From Megascapheus bottae (taxonomy: Eukaryota > Chordata > Mammalia > Rodentia > Geomyidae): DNA of 64,000 bases. A program made the translations under genes and the position numbers. Location of the stretch: assembly GCA_024803745.1 (NCBI GenBank), contig JANJXV010000013.1:7006001-7070000 (forward strand). The letters are read 5' to 3'. Below the pieces are notes generated by a model. That model was given only the letters and a program-made list of their open reading frames with translations. It was not told the DNA's origin and made no database searches. Positions 11,334 through 22,350 of this stretch are shown here, one piece after another (within the stretch, counting starts at the first letter, position 1; each line of letters starts with the position of its first letter).

Positions 11334-11737
11334 TTTTTTCATATATTTTTATTGTAATTAATAGAAGGGTTACATGATATTTGCCAGATAGAAGGTGCAT
11401 TAATTCACATATATTGATATGTCTTGGTCCCCATTTCCCTCCCCTCCACCCCCACTCCTCATCTTGCATTCACCCCTTCCCTATCCAATTTCAAATAACC
11501 AAATACAAATAGAACCAATATATCAGATTACAAAGGGAGGTACTGTAACAATATGAGATAATCAAGGGACAGCAAAAGAGATGAGAGATAACATAGTACC
11601 TTAAGGACAACAATCATTCATTATATGGCTTATGTTTCTATATCCTAGAGATCCTTTCATATAGCGTCCTACTATATGGCCTTATGTATCAAGGTTTTGC
11701 TCTATTGCAAATCTCTGCTAGAAGAGCCCAAAGTTTC
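11334..11737 (-). other. L1 3'UTR of the 4.8 kb element
   Basis: About 400 bp lie between the ORF2 stop and the A-tail. The region contains the G-rich block (seen as CCCCTCCACCCCCACTCC on the plus strand near 11443) typical of mammalian L1 3'UTRs, and ends with AATAAA upstream of the short A-tail. The same 3'UTR is present, sometimes alone, at 24.9, 47.5, 55.9 and 62.1 kb. Confidence 0.85.
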
Positions 11738-14700
11738 TACTGATTATGACAAATGAGGGAAACCATTGAGCCTATGTTCCTTTGAGTCTGGCTTACTTCA
11801 CTTAATATGATTTTTTCTAAGTCTTTCCTTTTCCTAACAAATGGGGAGATGTCATTCTTTCTGACAGCAGCATAGAATTCCATGTGTATAAATACCACAT
11901 CTTGTTGATCCACTCATCAACAGAGGGACATCTGGGCTGGTTCCATATCTTAGCTATGGTAAATAGTGTTGCAATGAACATTGTTGTGCTAGTGGATTTA
12001 GTAGTTCCTTGTTTCTGGATGATTGGGTAAATGCCAAGTAGTGGAATTGCTGGGTCATAGGGGAGCTCTATGTTTAGCCTTTTGAGGCACTGCCACACTG
12101 CTTTCCATAGTGGTTGAATGAGTTTGCACTCCCACCAACAGTGTAGTAGTGATCCCTCCTGGCCACATCCCCTCCAGCATCTGTTGTTATTAGTTTTCTT
12201 GATCCTGGCCATTCTAACTGGACTGAGGTGGAATCTTAGAGTTGTTTTGATTTGCATTTCTTTTATGGCCAGAGATGGTGAGCATTTCTTCATGTGTCTA
12301 TAGGCTATTTTTGTTTCGTATTCAGACAAGACCCTCTGTAAGTCTTTGGTCCCTCTTTTAATGGGATGGTTGTTACTTTGGAAATTAGTTTTGGAGTGAT
12401 TCAATTTTTTGAGCTGTTGATATATTTTAGATATGAGGCCTTTGTCCGTTGTATGGTTGGTGAAGATCTTCTCCCACTCTGTAGGCTTCCTAATTAATTT
12501 TCTAGCTATGTCCTTTGCCATACAAAAGCTTTGCAGTTTAATGCAGTCCCACTTATCCAGCCTTTCTCTGATTTGTTGTGATTCTTGGTCCTTATTAAGA
12601 AAGTTTCGACCTGTGCCAAGGAGGCCTAGTGTATCTCCTATTCCTTCTTGTAAAGTTTTCAGTGTGTCAGCTTTTACCTCGAGTTCTTTGATGCATTTGG
12701 AGTTAATTCTAGTGCAGGGGACAAAGAAGGATCCAACTTTAGTTTTCTGCAGGTTTTGCCAGCACCACTTGTTGAAGAGGTTGTCTTTCTTCCATTCTAT
12801 TTTTTTGGCTCCCTTGTCAAAGATTAGGTGGCCATAGGTCTGTGGTTTAATATCTGGGTCTTCAGTTCTATTCCATTGGTCTTCAGGCCTGTTCTTGTGC
12901 CAGTACCAAGCTGTTTTGATAATTATAGCTCTGTAATAGAGCCTAAAGTTTGGTATTGAAATTCCTCCTGCGCTGTTCTTTCTGCAAGAAGTGTTTTTGC
13001 TATATGGGATCTTTTATTTTTCCATATGAAATTTTGGATTACCTCTTCTATTTCTTTAAAGAATGTCATTTGGATATTGATGGGTATTGCGTTGAATTTG
13101 TAGATAGCCCTTGGCAAGATTGTCATTTTCATGATGTTGATTCTTCCAATACTGGAGCATAGGAGGTTTTTCCATTTCCTCAGTTCTGCTTTAATTTCCT
13201 TTTTCAGGGTTTTAAAGTTTTCATCAAAAAGGTCCTTTACATTCTTAGTTAAGGTAATTCCTAGGTACTTTATTTTCTTTGAGGCTATTGCAAAAGGAGT
13301 TGCTTTTATGATTATGGCCTCATTCATCTCCCTGTTGGCATAGAGGAAGGCATTTGATTTTTTGAGGGTTAATTTTATACTGTACTACCCTTCCAAAGTT
13401 TTGAATCAGCTCAAGGAGCTTGGGAGTAGAGTCTGTAGGATTCTTTAAATACAGAATCATGTCATCTGCAACGAGGGAAAATTTTACTTCCTCTTTCCCT
13501 ATTTGGATCCCCTTTATACTTGCTTCTTGCCTTATTGCACTGGCTAGGAATTCTAATACTATGTTAAAGAGGAGTGGAGAGAGTGGGCATCCTAGTCTTG
13601 TTCCTGATTTTAGAGGGAATAGCTTTAGCTTTTTGCCATTAATTGTAATACTAGCTGTGGGTTTGTCATACACAGCCTTTATTATATTGAGGAATGTTCC
13701 ATGGATTCCTAGTTTCTCCAGAGGTTTTAACATAAAGGGGTGTTGGATATTGTCAAATGCCTTTTCTGCATCTATTGAGACAATCATGTGATCTTTTGTC
13801 CCTGCTCCTGTTGATGTGTTGAATTATATTAATTGATTTGCGTATGTTGAACCAGCTCTGCCTCCCTGTGATGAATCCTGTTTGATCCTAGCGTAAAATT
13901 TTTTTGATGAGTTGTTGTAGACGGTTGGCCTGTATTTTGTTGAGAAGTTTTGCATCGATGTTCATCAAAGAAATAGGTCTATAGTTCTGTTTCTTTGATG
14001 AATCTCTGTCTGGTTTGGTGATGAGTGTTATACTGGCTTCATACAATGAGTTTGGTAAAGAACCTTCATTTTCAATTTCATTGAAGAGCTTGAGGAGTAT
14101 TGGTGTGAGCTCTGCTTTGAAGACCTTATAGAATTCAGCTGTGAATCCATCTGGGCCTGAGCTTTTCTTAGGTGGAAGGTCTTTTATTGCCATTTCTATT
14201 TCAGTGCTTGGAATAGGCCTGTTGTTGGGTTAGTTCTTCTTGGTTCAGTGTGGGTATGTTAATATTGGCTAGGAATTCATCTATTTCTTCTAGATTCTCA
14301 AATTTGTTGGCATAAAGGTTTGAGAAGTATTCCCTCATGATACTCTGCATCTTCGTGATTTCTATCGTGATATTACCATTTTTTGTCTGTGATTTTGTTT
14401 ATTTTTGTATGCTCCCTTCTTTTTTTGGTAAGATTTGCTAAGGGCTTGTCAATTTTGTTAATTCTTTCAAAGAGCCAACTCCTTGTTTTGTTGATTCTTT
14501 CTATAGTTTTTTTGAATTCCAAATCATTTAAATCTGCTTTGATTTTAATAATTTACTTCCTTCTACTGGAATTAGGGTTGGTTTGTTGCTCTTTTTCCAG
14601 GAGTTTAAGATGACACATTAACTTGTTGGTTTGCGATTTTTCCTATTTATTATTGTAGGCACTCAGAGCTATAAATTTTCCTCTGAGTACTGCCTTTGTC

Positions 14701-15567
14701 CTGTCCCAGAGGAGCTGGTATTTTCTGTGCTCCTTTTTGTTGAATGTCATAAACTGTTGGATTTCTGTTCTGATCTCTTCGATGACCCATTGGTGATTCA
14801 ACAATGTGTTGTTCAATCTCCATGAGTTACAGGGTTTTCATTGGTGCAGATGGGTGTTCAGTTCCAATTTGATGCCCTGTGCTCTGAGAAATTTCAGGGA
14901 ATAATTTCAGTGTTTCTGAATCTGTCCAGGTTTTTTTATGGCCTAAGATGTGGTCTATTTTGGAAAATGTTCCATATGCTGCTGAAAAAAATATATATTG
15001 TGTTGTTGCTGAGTGCAATAATCTGTAGATGTCTGTTATATCTAGTTGGTTTATACAGTTGTTCAAATCTAAGATTTCTCTGTTGAGTTTTTGCCTTGTT
15101 GATCTGTCCATAGGTGAGAATGGTGTGTTAAAGTCACCAACAATCACTGTGTTTCGATCTATGTATAGTTTCAGTGAAAGTAAAGTTTGCTTGATGAAGT
15201 TCGGAGATCCGGGATTAGGTGTGTAGATATTTAGGATGGCTATGTCCTCCTGGAGGTAAGATCCCTTCAGTAGTATGTAGTAAACTTCTTTGTCTTTTCT
15301 CACTAATTTTAGTTTGAATTCTATTTTATCTAATAGGAGGATGGCAACTCCAGCCTGTTTATGGGGGCAGTTATCTTGATAGAGTTTATTCCAACCTGTC
15401 ACTTTCAAAAATGTTTGCTTTTTGGGGGTAAGATGTGTCTCTTGAAGGCAGCAGAACGATGGCTCTTGCTTTTTGATCCATCTAGATAATCTATGTGGCT
15501 TAATTGGAGAGTTAAGTCCATTGATATTGAGAGTCAGGATTGAGAAATATTTATTAGTTCCTGCCAT
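11738..15567 (-). pseudogene. L1 ORF2 pseudogene (endonuclease-reverse transcriptase)
   Basis: ORF2 encodes the endonuclease and reverse transcriptase for target-primed insertion. The start matches MAGTNKYFSILTLNINGLNS at 15567. The 246-residue endonuclease frame (14827-15567) keeps N14, E43 (QETHL), D145 and N147 (GDFN) and D205 (SKIDH), using human L1 numbering, but a frame disruption at about residue 227 removes the SDH motif and the frame then stops. Further pieces in other frames are RT fingers with [11 protein letters not shown] and [18 protein letters not shown] (13888-14193), the palm with SIDAEKAFD and the VADD catalytic box (13320-13787), the thumb region (12923-13327) and the C-terminus with [18 protein letters not shown] (11817-12521). 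The span of about 3830 nt equals a normal ORF2 of about 1275 codons, so damage is by small indels and substitutions. Non-functional. Confidence 0.93.
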
Positions 15568-15615
15568 TTTTAGAAGCTTTCATTAGGACCTGTGTCTTAA
15601 TAGTTTTTGTGGTAC

Positions 15616-16154
15616 TTAGATGTTATGAGTTTTAGGTGCCATGTGTTTCTCTGTATTACATTTGTGTTGGTTTTCCATGTGTAGAACATCTTTGAGAATT
15701 TTCTGTAATGCTGTTTTGGTTGCTACATAATGTTGCAGCTTTTCCCTGGAATGGAATGTTTTTATTGTTCCCTCAGTTTTGAATGAGAGCTTAGCTGGAT
15801 ACAGTATTCTTGGTTGGTATTTATTTTACTTCAAAGCATGACATACATCCTTGCAATCTCCTCTTGCTTGCATGGTCCCTGATGAGAAATCTGGGGTTAT
15901 TCTGATTGGTTTTCCTTTATAGGTGATTGTTCTCTTCTCCCTGGCTGCTTTTAGGATCCTATCTTTGGTCTCTATTGATCCAGTTCAGATTATAATGTGG
16001 CAGTGGGATGTCCTTTTCTGGTCAGGTCTGTTTGGGATTCTCAAAGCTTCTTGTATCTGGATGGGTCTGTCCTTCTGTATATTTGGGAAGTTCTCTGAGA
16101 TGATTCCCTGAAGTATATCTCCAATACCATTGACCACTTTCTCCAGACCCTCCT
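15616..16154 (-). pseudogene. L1 ORF1 C-terminal remnant
   Basis: The minus strand encodes the RNA-binding C-terminal half of ORF1p, the L1 chaperone: AAREKRTITYKGKPIRIT and, further on, LQKILKDVLHMENQ, ending at a TAA at 15616-15618. The N-terminal coiled coil is missing because the insertion is truncated at 16154. An early stop after CHALK (near 15826) and frame changes show decay. The spacer to the ORF2 ATG is 48 bp, close to that of other mammalian L1s. Confidence 0.85.
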
Positions 16155-16171
16155 ATGAATAGGAATATTCT
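16155..16171. repeat. Target-site duplication, L1 5' side
   Basis: ATGAATAGGAATATTCT, the partner of 11317-11333, differing at one position (T for A). It is directly followed by ATTTTGAG, compatible with a T-rich L1 endonuclease nick site. Confidence 0.9.
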
Positions 16172-16326
16172 ATTTTGAGTCATGACAACATGCTGTAATA
16201 AAAGAAGAGGCAATTAAGTTATTAATTTTTTGTTTGTTTTAAATTTTTTGTACAATTCACATCTTCGGCTCATTTCATTTCTCTTTGAACTAGAAACATT
16301 TATTGTGTGGTTTTGATAGATCTTTC
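16172..16326. other. Short unique spacer between two L1s
   Basis: AT-rich sequence with T-tracts and no recognised feature. Confidence 0.4.
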
Positions 16327-17055
16327 TATTTTTTATTGTCAGGGTAATGTATAGATAAGTTACTGTTACATTCATCAGGTAGTGGGTGCATTAATCTCAC
16401 ACATTGATACCTCTTCTCATGTTTTTCCCTATTTCCCTCCCTCTACCCACTCTCAATCATCTTGTTTTTCCCCTCTTCCCTTTCCTATTTCAAAAAAAAA
16501 AACATATATACCATATGCCAGGTAACAAAGTCAGATACAGTAACAATATGAAATTAACCAAAGGGCAACAAAGGAGAAGGGCAATAACATAGTAAATTAA
16601 GAACAACAATCACACAACATAAATCTCTTGTTTCCATATCCTAGAGATCCTTTCATATAATCTCGTCCTATATGACCATATGTACCTAAGGTTTTGAGCT
16701 ATTGTAATCTTCTTTTAAGAGAGTCCTAGATATGTGAAAATGAGGGAAACCATTGAGCCTATGTTCCTTTGAGTTTGGCTTACTTCACTTAATATGATTT
16801 TTTTTCCAAGTCTTTCTATTTCCTTACAAATGGGGACAGGTTGTTCTTTCTGATGGTAGCATAGAATTCCATTGATCCAATCATCTACTGAGGAACATCT
16901 GGGTTGGTTCCATATCTTTGCTATGGTAAATAATGCTGCAATGATCATCGTTGTGCTAGTGGCTTTAGTATGTCCTTGGTTCTGGACATTTGGGTAAATG
17001 CCAATGAGTGGAATTTCTGAGTCATAGGGGAGCTCTATGTTTAGTATTTGAGGAA
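16327..17055 (-). mobile_element. L1: L1 fragment: ORF2 C-terminus and 3'UTR
   Basis: On the plus strand it starts at TTTTTATTGTCAGGGTAATG and runs through a diverged type A-like 3'UTR into ORF2. The minus frame within 16715-17119 reads ILNIELPYDSEIPLIGIYP and TKATSTTMIIAALFTIAKIWNQPRC, then SEVSQTQRNIGSMVSLIF, the normal ORF2 end. It is more diverged than the 4.8 kb copy, suggesting an older insertion. Confidence 0.88.
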
Positions 17056-17130
17056 TGGCCCTTTTTGTAACTGTAACCCTTCTGTACTTCACCTGTACAG
17101 CAAAATTTAAATAAAACAAGAATTATTTTA
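17056..17130 (+). mobile_element. L1: L1 3' terminus (type B)
   Basis: TTTTTGTAACTGTAACCCTTCTGTACTTCACC, then TACAGCAAAATTTAAATAAAA, matches the type B 3' end at 24.8 kb (AACTGTAAACCCTCTGTACA, ACAATAAAAATTT). Only the last 75 bp or so are visible; the minus-strand L1 fragment abuts it. Confidence 0.6.
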
Positions 17131-17245
17131 ACAATTTTAGTTTTGAACAGGAGGAGAGAGATAGTAGTGATAGTTTTGAGGTATAGAATAAAGGTTCACA
17201 TATTTCACGTTTGAACCTAATTAAATACCAACTCCTCAACTCTCT

Positions 17246-17480
17246 ATTTTTTTTTGGTCTGTCCTGAGGCTTGAAATCTGGGTCTAGGCACTGTTTCAAG
17301 CTCTTCAGTTGAAAGCCTAGCGATCTACCACTTAATAAACAGTGACATTTCCAATTTTATGGTGGTGTATTGGAGATAAGTCTCATAGACATTAGTGCCA
17401 GGGCTGTCTTTGAACTGTAATCCTCAGATTACAACCTTGTGAAGTAGCTAGGATTATATTCATGAGCCTTCAGTGCCTGG
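17246..17480 (-). mobile_element. Alu-like-head/Geo-tail SINE
   Basis: On the plus strand TTTTTTTTGGTCTGTCCTGAGG (A-tail and 3' end in reverse), CTAGCGATCTACCACTT, TATTGGAGATAAGTCTCATAG and CTTTGAACTGTAATCCTCAG run on to TAGCTAGGATTATATTCATG. The whole element is present but diverged. Confidence 0.8.
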
Positions 17481-18095
17481 ACCAACTCTCCATTTTTGAG
17501 GTTTACTGCCTAAAAGATACACATGGCTAGCTTAAGTATTGAGTTAAATTTCTCTCTTACTTTTAAGATGACTTTTATTTTCCTTTAATTAAGGAATTAA
17601 TTTTTATCAGCCCTGTTTAAATTTAAAAGTTTATGTATTTCTATAAGCAAGAATTATGTGGCCAAGAAAACTGACATACCGGGTGAAATTCTTTGAGGGG
17701 GATGAAAGTTAAATATCAAGAATAACAAGTTCTCTTAAGTGAATTTAAAAATGTTCCACCTGTCAAATATTACTAGGAAGGCACGACTAATGCAAATATA
17801 TGAGCATGGGAATCATTTCAGTTGGAATTCTGAATTTCAGTTGGGTTCATGACAGGAATTCAATGTCTTATAGCCTATTTTCATGGATGGATTTTGAGAC
17901 CAATTCAGGAAATGGAAATAAAGTTGGAAAGGAGGGAGAAAATCTCCTAGGAATTTACATTTACATGTCCTAACAACATCATTTTCTATAACAACATCAT
18001 TTTCTGAAAGAAACACATTCACTGATTTTAGAAGTAGCCATCTATGTGCTCATTACTGGAAGCAAAGATATTGATCTATAAAATACATACACATT
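17481..18095. other. Unique DNA; 18-bp tandem pair
   Basis: No gene seen. TAACAACATCATTTTCTA at 17971-17988 is followed directly by TAACAACATCATTTTCTG at 17989-18006, a recent local duplication. Confidence 0.5.
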
Positions 18096-18135
18096 GTGTT
18101 TATACCTCTACTTTTATTTGTTTGTTTATTTATTT

Positions 18136-18265
18136 ATTTAGTACTGGGGATTAAATTTAGAGCCTTAGCCATTTTAGGCAATGGCTCTACCAAATCAATC
18201 TTCTTTCTTAACAAGCATAAGGCCCTTAGTTCAAATGACACCACTTTCAAAAACGAAGGTACCAA
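18136..18265. mobile_element. Two short old SINE pieces in opposite orientation
   Basis: GTACTGGGGATTAAATTTAG to GGCTCTACCAAA (18140-18200) reads as a reversed ID-like tRNA head. AACAAGCATAAGGCCCTTAG then TTCAAATGACACC (18209-18265) reads as the forward 3' part of a tRNA-derived SINE. Both are short and degraded. Confidence 0.4.
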
Positions 18266-18820
18266 AAATAGAACATGTGAAAATGGATAATTCATTTTAC
18301 AAAGTTACTTCAAAAAGGAATATTTAGAAACCAGATCACTTATGAAAACCTAAATTCCTAAAAGTAGACAATAATTCAATAGAAATTATCTAGTATAGAC
18401 AGGGAAGAAAAATGCACATAACTTTATTCATGGCAAGCATTCAAAAACTGTCAGCCACTTAAAATTATCAAAAGATATCTTGATCCAGCAGTAAACTATA
18501 CTTCTTAAATAATTTCATTTTAAATGAAATTACAAATGGAAATAAGGAATAATGACCATATCCACACTGAGGTAATCAATTGAATTGTTAATAGATACTA
18601 AGTCTTATATTTAATAATGCTTTTTACGATAATCTGAAGTGGACTGATAACCTGCCCTTTTCAGTAATGCACTTTCACATGGAGTCCTTCAAATTTTTTC
18701 CCAAGGTCAAACAGCAGGTATGGACAACCCAAGCATTATATGATTAGAGGTACTCCATTGTTCAATAAAGTACTTGGGAGGGTAATGTTAATAGAAAAGA
18801 ATTTGTGAAATTGAAAACCT
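18266..18820. other. Unique AT-rich DNA
   Basis: Nothing recognised on either strand. Confidence 0.4.
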
Positions 18821-19050
18821 TAGCCAGGAGCCAATGCTCATGCCTATAATCTTATCTACCAAAGAGACTATGATGGGAGGAACACCAGTTGAACCCAGCC
18901 TGCCTCCCCTCCTCTTACCCCCACCTCCCCAAAAGTATGTGAAACTCTTGTCTTCAGTTAAACAGCAAAAAGCTGCTAAAGTGGTAGAGTGCTAGCCTTG
19001 AGCAAAAATGCTCAGGAATAATACCCATACTCGGTGTTCAAGCTCTATTA
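18821..19050 (+). mobile_element. Alu-like-head/Geo-tail SINE
   Basis: TAGCCAGGAGCCAATGCTCA, TGCCTATAATCTTATCTACC and GTGAAACTCTTGTCTTCAG form the Alu-like head. GCTAAAGTGGTAGAGTGCTAGCC, TTGAGCAAAAATGCTCAGG and GTTCAAGCTC form the right module. The 3' end runs straight into a (CA)n tract in place of a poly-A tail. Confidence 0.85.
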
Positions 19051-19082
19051 CACACACACACACACACACACATTCACACACA
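19051..19082. repeat. (CA)n microsatellite on a SINE 3' tail
   Basis: CA units begin immediately after the SINE GTTCAAGCTCTATTA end and continue, with a TT interruption, for about 30 bp. Confidence 0.9.
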
Positions 19083-19603
19083 GAGTTATTTAGGAGAATT
19101 CCAACCCTCACACAAATCTGTAATGTGATCCTAAACTGACTTCCAGTGGTCAAAAAACACTGGACTTCCTCTGCTCAAAATTCATTTCCATTTCTACTGG
19201 TTTCAGTACAAGACAGCTCTAGTGATAGACAGACATGTGGCATGTATCTTGATGTCATTGATCTATTTCTTAGAAAATATAGTAGAAAAACCTTAAAAAA
19301 TAGAAGTTAGATTCTTCTTTCTGGCTTCACTTTTTCCTTCCAAGACGTGAAAGATAGTACATTTGCATATTAAAATGTTTCAAGCATTCCTTATGAATAT
19401 AGCTCATTTGTATTTATTCAGCAAACTCAGTGTGGACAGTTTAGAAAATCAACTGTGTATTGGATAATTAAATCTGTTGAAATATGGAATTAGTTATTCA
19501 AGCTTGACAAATTGCCATTAACCCAGAAATATGGAGTACTATATATACTGTAAAAACAAGAATAGAAACCAGAAACTTAGTGGTTATCAAGTTATTTAAT
19601 TTC

Positions 19604-19720
19604 TTTATTCTCTGTCTCTCTGCCTCTGTCTCTGTCTCTGTGTCTCTGTGTCTCTATCTCTGTCTGTCTCTGACCCTCTGTCTCTCTCTGTGTCTCTCTC
19701 TGTCTCTCTCTCTCTCTCTG
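19604..19720. repeat. Pyrimidine-rich (CTCTGT/TC)n array
   Basis: Mixed TCTC, TCTG and TGTC units over about 115 bp, ending exactly at the 3' end of a minus-strand SINE. On the SINE sense strand it is a GA/CAGA tail. It yields a Ser/Leu/Val-rich open frame that is not a gene. Confidence 0.9.
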
Positions 19721-19927
19721 TGCTGGTCCTGGGACTTGAAATCACATCTTGAGCATTGTCTTGGGCTTTTCATATCAAGTTAGGAGTAGTGTGTTACCAC
19801 TTGAGTCTTACCTCCACTTCCAGCTTTTTGGTAGTTAAAGATAAAAATCCCCTAAACTGGCCTGCAATCCTCAACTCTTGGCCTCCTGAGTAGCTACAAT
19901 CATATGTTTGAGCCACTGGTACTGGGC
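19721..19927 (-). mobile_element. Alu-like-head/Geo-tail SINE
   Basis: TGCTGGTCCTGGGACTTGAA, TTACCACTTGAG and CCACTTCCAGCTTTTTGGTAG (right module reversed) lead to CCTCAACTCTTGGCCTCCTG and GAGTAGCTACAATCATATG and GAGCCACTGGTACTGGGC (head reversed). Confidence 0.82.
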
Positions 19928-20668
19928 AAATTACTCAATTTCAACATATCTTATACTACCAACCTGATTGACATAATGTGTGTGTGTTTATAAAATTAAC
20001 TGCAAGTCTTTCTAAATGATGAAGAGTCTTCAGACAGAATGATTTGGGAGAAAGCCACATTTAAATACTCCAAGACCATTATAATTACCCTGAACAATCC
20101 TTACTAACAAGCAAATGAGTTGAAAGATCATCTAGTTATTACTTTTCTAGCTATTACTGTTGGTAAATCCATGTAGGACTTTAGTGAAACAAGAGAGTGC
20201 ATTTATAAATTTAGTTGGAATTCCAGTTCTTAAAATGTAGGGGGTCTTTATTCCAAGTTTTACGACAAGAAACATGGAGGACTGCTAGAAGTGAAGTGGA
20301 ATAAAAATGGAGTCTATGGGGTATGCTTAACTAACTCAGCTATAAACAGATTTAATTAGTCAATTATCAAATAAACATCAGAATTCATAAACAGTATGAA
20401 TCTGAATATGTTGAATAAAAGTTGTAAATTGCTTATATTTACAACGGATGATTGAAACATCATTAAAGATATGCAAATGAAAATTCATTTCATTAGAATT
20501 TTGAGGATGAAAAAGGTAATTAGAAAAGAACTCTGAAGTGATATTAGAATTTTGTTCCCACTGGGAACATGCTAATTGTGTTATAGTTTAAGTCTATTTA
20601 GTAAACCAGATTGTAATGCAGATTCGTTTTGTAAGTCTATTTTTCTGGAACCAGTAGAACCAATTAAG
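19928..20668. other. Unique AT-rich DNA
   Basis: No gene or repeat recognised. Mixed AT-rich sequence. Confidence 0.4.
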
Positions 20669-20679
20669 AATGGCCTCAG

Positions 20680-20859
20680 TGCTTCGGGAGTTTGGCCTAG
20701 TCATAGAGTGCTTGGCTAGTATGCACGAAAACTGGGGTTCAATTCCTCGGTACCACATACATAGACAAAAGCTGGAAGTGGTGCTGAGGCTCAAGTGGTA
20801 GAGCTCTAGCCTTGAGAAAGTCCAAGGACAGTGTTCAGGACTGGCTAAAAATATGCAAA
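20680..20859 (+). mobile_element. IDL-Geo dimeric SINE
   Basis: Left ID-like monomer: GGGAGTTTGGCCTAGTCATAG (box A region) and GGTTCAATTCC (box B). Right Geo monomer: GGAAGTGGTGCTGAGGCTCA, AGTGGTAGAGCTCTAGCC and TTGAGAAAGTCCAAGGACAG, with an abbreviated 3' end. Flanks AATGGCCTCAG (20669-20679) and AATGGTCTCAG (20860-20870) form an 11-bp duplication with one mismatch. Confidence 0.9.
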
Positions 20860-20870
20860 AATGGTCTCAG

Positions 20871-21523
20871 AAAATTTGAAGACCTTACTGTTTGTTTCAT
20901 TTAATCAGTTTTAAAGAGATTTTAGGCAGATAGTCTAAACTTTATATTAAATAACACTGATGTTCTTAGCCTTTCTGTGTTTTTGATATTTCTTGTAACA
21001 TATTATGTTGAATACACAGGAAAATTGTCCTAATTTTCAAATGAAGAAGCTAATCTGTTTCTGTGTACTTTTTGAAAGAGGAAACTGTATGTACGTATGA
21101 TCATATGTGTGTATGTTTGTATGTATATTACATATATGATTTACATATATATAATTATCTACAAATATAAATATTTATTTTATATATGTTTTCCTAATGA
21201 CATATAAATTGATCTACTTGAATCATAAAATAACTATTTTATGTCATGAAATCTCAACAGGATCTTATCAGTAGAATCTGATTCGAAGAACAAAGAATGT
21301 TTTACTGGTAGAGGGATAGCACCAAGAAAAACAGCGTTTATACACATTTGAGAAGACAGAGATATTACATTTTATTATATTTATGTACATGAGCATGCTT
21401 CTTCATAATACAAATTTCTATGCAGTTCCAAAATTTTGTATTTTCTTAATTTGGATGTAAATTATATGCTTATTTATATTAAATCTCATATGAATAGACT
21501 TTTGTGTTTGTTCTTTGAATCAA
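20871..21523. other. Unique AT-rich DNA with TATG-rich stretch
   Basis: A loose ATGTATGT/ACATATAT stretch lies around 21090-21190. No gene is recognised. Confidence 0.4.
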
Positions 21524-21592
21524 GTGTGTGTGTGTGTGTGGATGTGTGTGTGTGTGCATGTGTGCGTGTATGTGTATGCTTGTGTGTATATA
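21524..21592. repeat. Impure (GT)n microsatellite
   Basis: GT dinucleotides broken by GATG, CATG and TATG variants, ending about 8 bp before a minus-strand SINE. On the SINE sense strand it is a (CA)n tail. Confidence 0.92.
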
Positions 21593-21600
21593 TTGTGTAT

Positions 21601-21815
21601 CAGTATTGGGGCTTGAGCTTAGAGCTTTATGCTCTTTTTTTTTCCTCATGACTGATACTCTACCACCTAAACCACACTGTCACTCTTGGCATTGTGTAGA
21701 TTAATCAAAGATATGATTCTGGTAGATTTTTCTGCCTGGTTTGCATTTGAACCATGATCTTCATATCTCAGATTTCTGGGTAGCTAAGATTACAAGCACG
21801 AGCCATTAGCACCTG
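21601..21815 (-). mobile_element. Alu-like-head/Geo-tail SINE
   Basis: CAGTATTGGGGCTTGAGCTTAG, TGATACTCTACCACC and TTCTGCCTGGTTTGCATTTGAAC lead to TCATATCTCAGATTTC and TAGCTAAGATTACAAGCACGAGCC. The whole element is present, with a short T-rich internal insertion. Confidence 0.82.
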
Positions 21816-22338
21816 TCTTCAATTATATCTTAATTTACTTTGACCCAAACAAATCATATTTTGTCAAAGTCAAATATACATTGAAACTTGCCCTGCAAGT
21901 ATTTAAGTACCAATTCTTGCACTGATTTTCATGAGAAGGAAGAGGGAAGTCCTAGCTTACATTAAAAGATGAAGAATTAAAACAGCTGCAGTGATCAGTG
22001 ACTTCATCTTTCCTTAATTACAATTTTCTCCTTGTCCTGTAGTGGAATTGATCAATTTATGCCCAATTATGTGGAATTTAGCTGGATGAATTCTTCTGGG
22101 ACTAGCATAGTAATTATGACTTTTTATAGTGTTGAATACATTTCCCATATAACTCCACATAATCTTACTGTGCAATTGTATAAGGGTATTTATTTTATCT
22201 TACATGGTTGTATTTTATTTAGTGTGGTATTTGGATAGAATCCAGGTGTTACACAGGCTGGATGTATATTCTACCAATGTTACTTACCTGAGACCCTACA
22301 AAGATTTTTTTTAATTCTTGATTGGAGCTATGAATAAA
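21816..22338. other. Unique DNA
   Basis: No gene or repeat is recognised. A 68-residue plus-strand frame at 22032-22238 is not supported by any family resemblance. Confidence 0.4.
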
Positions 22339-22350
22339 AAAAATAGGTTA

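Larger units (their letters stand above)
11334..16154 (-). mobile_element. L1: LINE-1 (type A), 4.8 kb, 5'-truncated within ORF1
   Basis: On the minus strand the order is ORF1 C-terminal part (16154-15616), a 48-bp spacer, ORF2 (15567 to about 11738), then a 3'UTR ending in the ATTAATTACAATAAAAATATATG terminus and a short A-tail. The 5'UTR and the ORF1 N-terminal half are absent, so the copy is a typical 5'-truncated insertion. Near-perfect 17-bp target-site duplications flank it. ORF2 runs its whole length without large deletions but carries frameshifts and stops, so the element cannot mobilise itself. It is the longest L1 in the window. Confidence 0.95.

Noticed and set aside
12118..13791. 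Several plus-strand frames of 60-134 residues over the large L1
   Set aside because: Antisense shadows of the minus-strand ORF2 remnant.
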